This document shows, piece after piece, positions 61,787-64,000 of a stretch of 64,000 nucleotides of DNA (positions are counted from its first letter, which is position 1; every line of letters starts with the position of its first letter). The notes below the pieces were generated by a model. That model was not told the DNA's origin and did no database searches. It saw only the letters and a list, made by a program, of their open reading frames with translations. The position numbers were made by a program, and so were the translations under genes. This DNA is from Eubacterium sp. AF36-5BH (lineage in GTDB: Bacteria; Bacillota; Clostridia; Lachnospirales; Lachnospiraceae): contig NZ_QTVG01000004.1 in the NCBI RefSeq assembly GCF_003460505.1, forward strand, positions 186,001 to 250,000, written 5' to 3'.

Positions 61787-63421
61787 ATGCCAATTACAGA
61801 ATTATTGGAGAGAAATGCAAAAGAATTTGCAGATGATGTGGCTTTAGTAGAAATTAATCCTGAAATTCAGGAGAAAAAGAGAGTTACATGGCGTGAATAT
61901 GAATTGATTCAGCCGGATTTGCGTCAGCAATATAGAAGAGAAATTACATGGCATGTATTTAACGAAAAGGCAAACAGAGTTGCCAATTTGTTAATTAGTC
62001 GTGGCGTCAGAAAAGGAGACAAAGTTGCCATTCTTATGATGAACTGTTTAGAATGGTTACCTATTTACTTTGGTATTTTGAAAATGGGAGCTTTGGCAGT
62101 TCCAATGAACTTTAGATTTGACGAACATGAAATTAAATACTGTTTAGAATTATCAGAAACAGACGTGCTTTTCTTTGGACCTGAATTTATTGGAAGATTA
62201 GAGGAAATAGTTGATGAAATAGATGAAAAGAGAATTCTTTTCTATGTAGGCGGTGACTGTCCATCATTTGCCGAGGATTACAATGAATTGGTATCTAACT
62301 GTTCATCACTTTCACCGGACGTGAAAATCACAGACAAGGACGATGCAGCTATTTATTTTTCATCAGGCACAACAGGATTTCCAAAGGCTATTTTACATAA
62401 TCACGAAAGCCTTATGCATGCAGCAAAGGTTGAACAGAATCATCATGGACAAACAAAAGATGATGTATTTTTGTGCATACCACCTCTTTACCATACAGGT
62501 GCAAAAATGCATTGGTTCGGTAGCTTATTAACAGGTGGCAAGGCAGTCCTTCTAAAAGGTGTAACACCAAAAACAATAATGGAAACAGTTTCTAATGAAA
62601 AATGTACAATTGTATGGTTATTAGTTCCTTGGGCTCAGGACATTCTTCTTGCATTAGACAGAGGAGAAATTAAAAAAGAAGATTATAATTTAGACCAGTG
62701 GAGATTGATGCATATTGGAGCACAGCCTGTACCACAGAGTCTGATTAAACGTTGGAAAGAATATTTTCCACATCATCAGTACGACACAAACTATGGCTTA
62801 AGCGAATCAATTGGACCTGGTTGCGTACATCTAGGCGTGGAAAACATACATAAAGTAGGTGCTATCGGTATCCCCGGCTATGGCTGGGAAGCAAAGATAG
62901 TTGATACAGATGGCAATGAAGTGGCTCAGGGTGAAGTTGGAGAACTTATTGTAAAAGGTCCCGGAGTTATGACATGTTACTATAATGATGAGGAAGCAAC
63001 AGCAGCCTGCTTAAAGGATGGCTGGCTTTACACAGGTGATATGGCTGAAATGGACGAAGATGGCTTTATTTACTTAGTTGACAGAAAGAAAGACGTTATC
63101 ATTAGTGGCGGTGAAAATATTTATCCTGTACAGATTGAAAACTTCTTAAGCAAGCATCCAAAAATAAAGGACGTTGCCGTAATCGGCTTAGCGGATGAAC
63201 GTTTAGGTGAAATCTCCGCAGCAATCATTGAATTAAATCCTGATACAGAATGTACAGAAGAAGAAATCAATGAATTCTGTAAGGAACTTCCAAGATATAA
63301 GAGACCTAGAAAGGTGATTTTTGCGGAAGTACCAAGAAATGCCACAGGAAAAATCGAAAAGCCAAAGCTTAGAGAAATTTACCATAGCAAGAATTTAGTA
63401 GACGCACAGAACAGAGGCTAG
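61787..63421 (+). CDS. AMP-forming acyl/aryl-CoA ligase
   Basis: 544 residues, class I adenylate-forming family: P-loop YFSSGTTGFPKAI, NYGLSESIGPGC, GWLYTGDMAEMDEDGFIYLVDR, KKDVIISGGENIYPVQIE, catalytic lysine in RNATGKIEKPKLRE. It resembles medium-chain or aryl acyl-CoA synthetases. Following iorAB, the plausible role is to activate aryl-acetates (phenylacetate, indoleacetate) to CoA esters, which Ior can carboxylate to aromatic amino-acid precursors. The ATG follows GAGAGAAGGA. A terminator follows. Confidence 0.82.
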   Translation: MPITELLERNAKEFADDVALVEINPEIQEKKRVTWREYELIQPDLRQQYRREITWHVFNEKANRVANLLISRGVRKGDKVAILMMNCLEWLPIYFGILKMGALAVPMNFRFDEHEIKYCLELSETDVLFFGPEFIGRLEEIVDEIDEKRILFYVGGDCPSFAEDYNELVSNCSSLSPDVKITDKDDAAIYFSSGTTGFPKAILHNHESLMHAAKVEQNHHGQTKDDVFLCIPPLYHTGAKMHWFGSLLTGGKAVLLKGVTPKTIMETVSNEKCTIVWLLVPWAQDILLALDRGEIKKEDYNLDQWRLMHIGAQPVPQSLIKRWKEYFPHHQYDTNYGLSESIGPGCVHLGVENIHKVGAIGIPGYGWEAKIVDTDGNEVAQGEVGELIVKGPGVMTCYYNDEEATAACLKDGWLYTGDMAEMDEDGFIYLVDRKKDVIISGGENIYPVQIENFLSKHPKIKDVAVIGLADERLGEISAAIIELNPDTECTEEEINEFCKELPRYKRPRKVIFAEVPRNATGKIEKPKLREIYHSKNLVDAQNRG

Positions 63422-63489
63422 ACATTATTAAAGAATATATTGGTATCAGACAGAAATTAAAAAAATATAAATAATTAAATAATAAATAA

Positions 63490-63529
63490 TAAAAATCGTT
63501 GTATCAAATAATTGATACAGCGATTTTTT
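63490..63529 (+). terminator. Terminator after the CoA ligase gene
   Basis: AAAAATCGTTGTATCAA pairs with TTGATACAGCGATTTTT (one G-T-type mismatch position), loop ATAA, then Ts. Confidence 0.88.
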
Positions 63530-63547
63530 CGCCCTACCGTTCATATC

Positions 63548-63585
63548 TTAAGATTTCCTTAAGTTTTAATTAATTCTTATTTAAA
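63548..63585 (+). promoter_or_regulatory. Four TTAA repeats at 11-bp spacing, PhoB/PhoP-type operator candidate
   Basis: TTAAG at 63548, TTAAG at 63559, TTAAT at 63570 and TTAAA at 63581 are exactly 11 bases apart. OmpR/PhoB-family response regulators bind direct repeats with this period, and the Gram-positive PhoP box is TTAACA with 11-bp period. The target would be the YfhO-like gene. The remainder of the 63422-63775 gap holds the terminator at 63490 and a GAACTAC/GTAGTTC inverted pair. Confidence 0.45.
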
Positions 63586-63775
63586 TGCAATATTTTTCGC
63601 AATTTTTACGTTATTCTTATTAGAACAACTTGGGAACTACAAAATTATAACAAAAGAAAAAGCAAATAATTTAAAGAAAAAGTAGTTCACGATAATTTAA
63701 GTAAAAAGCAGGTTAAAGATGACAGAAAGAGAAAATTGTGATAAAATGTTGATGACTAAAAGGAGAAAAGAAAAA

Positions 63776-64000
63776 ATGAAAAATTATAGTAAAGCAAGAA
63801 AGGCGGGTATATTTTTACTTGCCTATACTTTGTTGTTTGTAGGGTTAGCCTCTTGGCTAAGTTATGTTTTTGCCCAAAGTGGCAAGACTTTTATTTGGAA
63901 TGTTGATGGAGCATTTCAGCATGTGGTTGTATTGAAATACATAAGACAGGCTCTTATAACATTTTTTTCAACCGGGAAATTTGCTATGGTAGATTACACC
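63776..64000 (+). CDS. YfhO-like polytopic membrane protein (3' end outside window)
   Basis: 75 residues visible, running off the right edge. ATG 63776 lies behind AAGGAG (63760-63765). The start is a basic patch (MKNYSKARKAG), a membrane helix (about 11-33) and SGKTFIWNVDGAFQHVVVLK, which resembles the first external segment of YfhO-family proteins (IWN-x-DG-x-x-QH). YfhO proteins are large GT-C-like membrane proteins tied to glycosylation of lipoteichoic acid in Bacillus. It is too short here to be certain. Confidence 0.6.
   Translation, partial: MKNYSKARKAGIFLLAYTLLFVGLASWLSYVFAQSGKTFIWNVDGAFQHVVVLKYIRQALITFFSTGKFAMVDYT

Noticed and set aside
63541..63775. Possible ordinary promoter for the YfhO-like gene (GATAAAAT near 63740)
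   Set aside because: No -35 at suitable distance could be found, so it is not listed as a promoter.
1..64000. CRISPR arrays, insertion sequences and phage genes
   Set aside because: I saw no regularly spaced repeat arrays, no transposase or integrase motifs and no phage structural genes. The only element-like repeats are at 25748 and 33648.

Overview
The window looks like chromosomal DNA from a low-GC, Gram-positive anaerobe of the Clostridia, most likely a Lachnospiraceae relative. The grounds are AT-rich codon use, strong AGGAGG-type ribosome sites, a complete yabO-yabP-yabQ-divIC-spoIIE-tilS-hpt-ftsH sporulation/housekeeping block, a FabK-type fatty-acid synthesis operon, indolepyruvate:ferredoxin oxidoreductase, and large secreted carbohydrate-binding proteins. 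The genus is an inference; no rRNA or other species marker is present. I saw no CRISPR array, transposase, rRNA gene or origin.

Layout. 1-12.8 kb: secreted glycan-binding/degrading proteins (the tail of a crystallin/fascin-repeat protein, a 2453-residue multi-CBM protein, a 62-residue unknown and a GH5 glucanase). The giant protein and the GH5 enzyme share an unrecognised C-terminal module. 12.9-20.6 kb: the spoIIE/ftsH block, with a very clear Spo0A-type spoIIE promoter. 20.6-22.7 kb: a cytoplasmic GH13 enzyme. 22.8-25.4 kb (minus strand): class B sortase, LCP-family protein and a small SPKTG sortase substrate. 25.4-28 kb: a decayed small ORF, an inverted-repeat-rich stretch, tRNA-Tyr and tRNA-Leu, rpiB and an acetyltransferase-like gene. 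28-29.7 kb: an SSS-family symporter behind 15-bp direct repeats.

29.9-41.3 kb: a fatty-acid synthesis operon, fabH-acpP-fabK-fabD-[structured element]-fabG-fabF-accB-fabZ-accC-accDA-fabK-like. Its oddities are a small ORF overlapping the fabH start, a triplicated 12-residue repeat inside FabH, a 188-bp inverted-repeat element between fabD and fabG, and an AccD-AccA fusion. 41.6-47.3 kb: an RHS polymorphic toxin with candidate immunity genes. 47.3-48.7 kb: a TetR regulator with a self-operator candidate, and a PD-(D/E)XK-like protein.

48.9-58.3 kb: a divergent secreted SGNH hydrolase, then a tightly packed run of ABC importer (binding lipoprotein, permease, ATPase), a DltD-like SGNH protein, an MBOAT acyltransferase, an AMP-forming ligase and a carrier protein. 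It reads as an import-activate-carry-transfer envelope acylation system and is, with the shared C-terminal surface module, the best candidate here for an undescribed system. 58.3-63.4 kb: iorA-iorB-amidohydrolase and an acyl/aryl-CoA ligase, probably interconverting aromatic 2-oxo acids and aryl-acetates. The last 225 bases are the start of a YfhO-like membrane protein preceded by four TTAA repeats at exact 11-bp spacing, a PhoB/PhoP-type operator layout.
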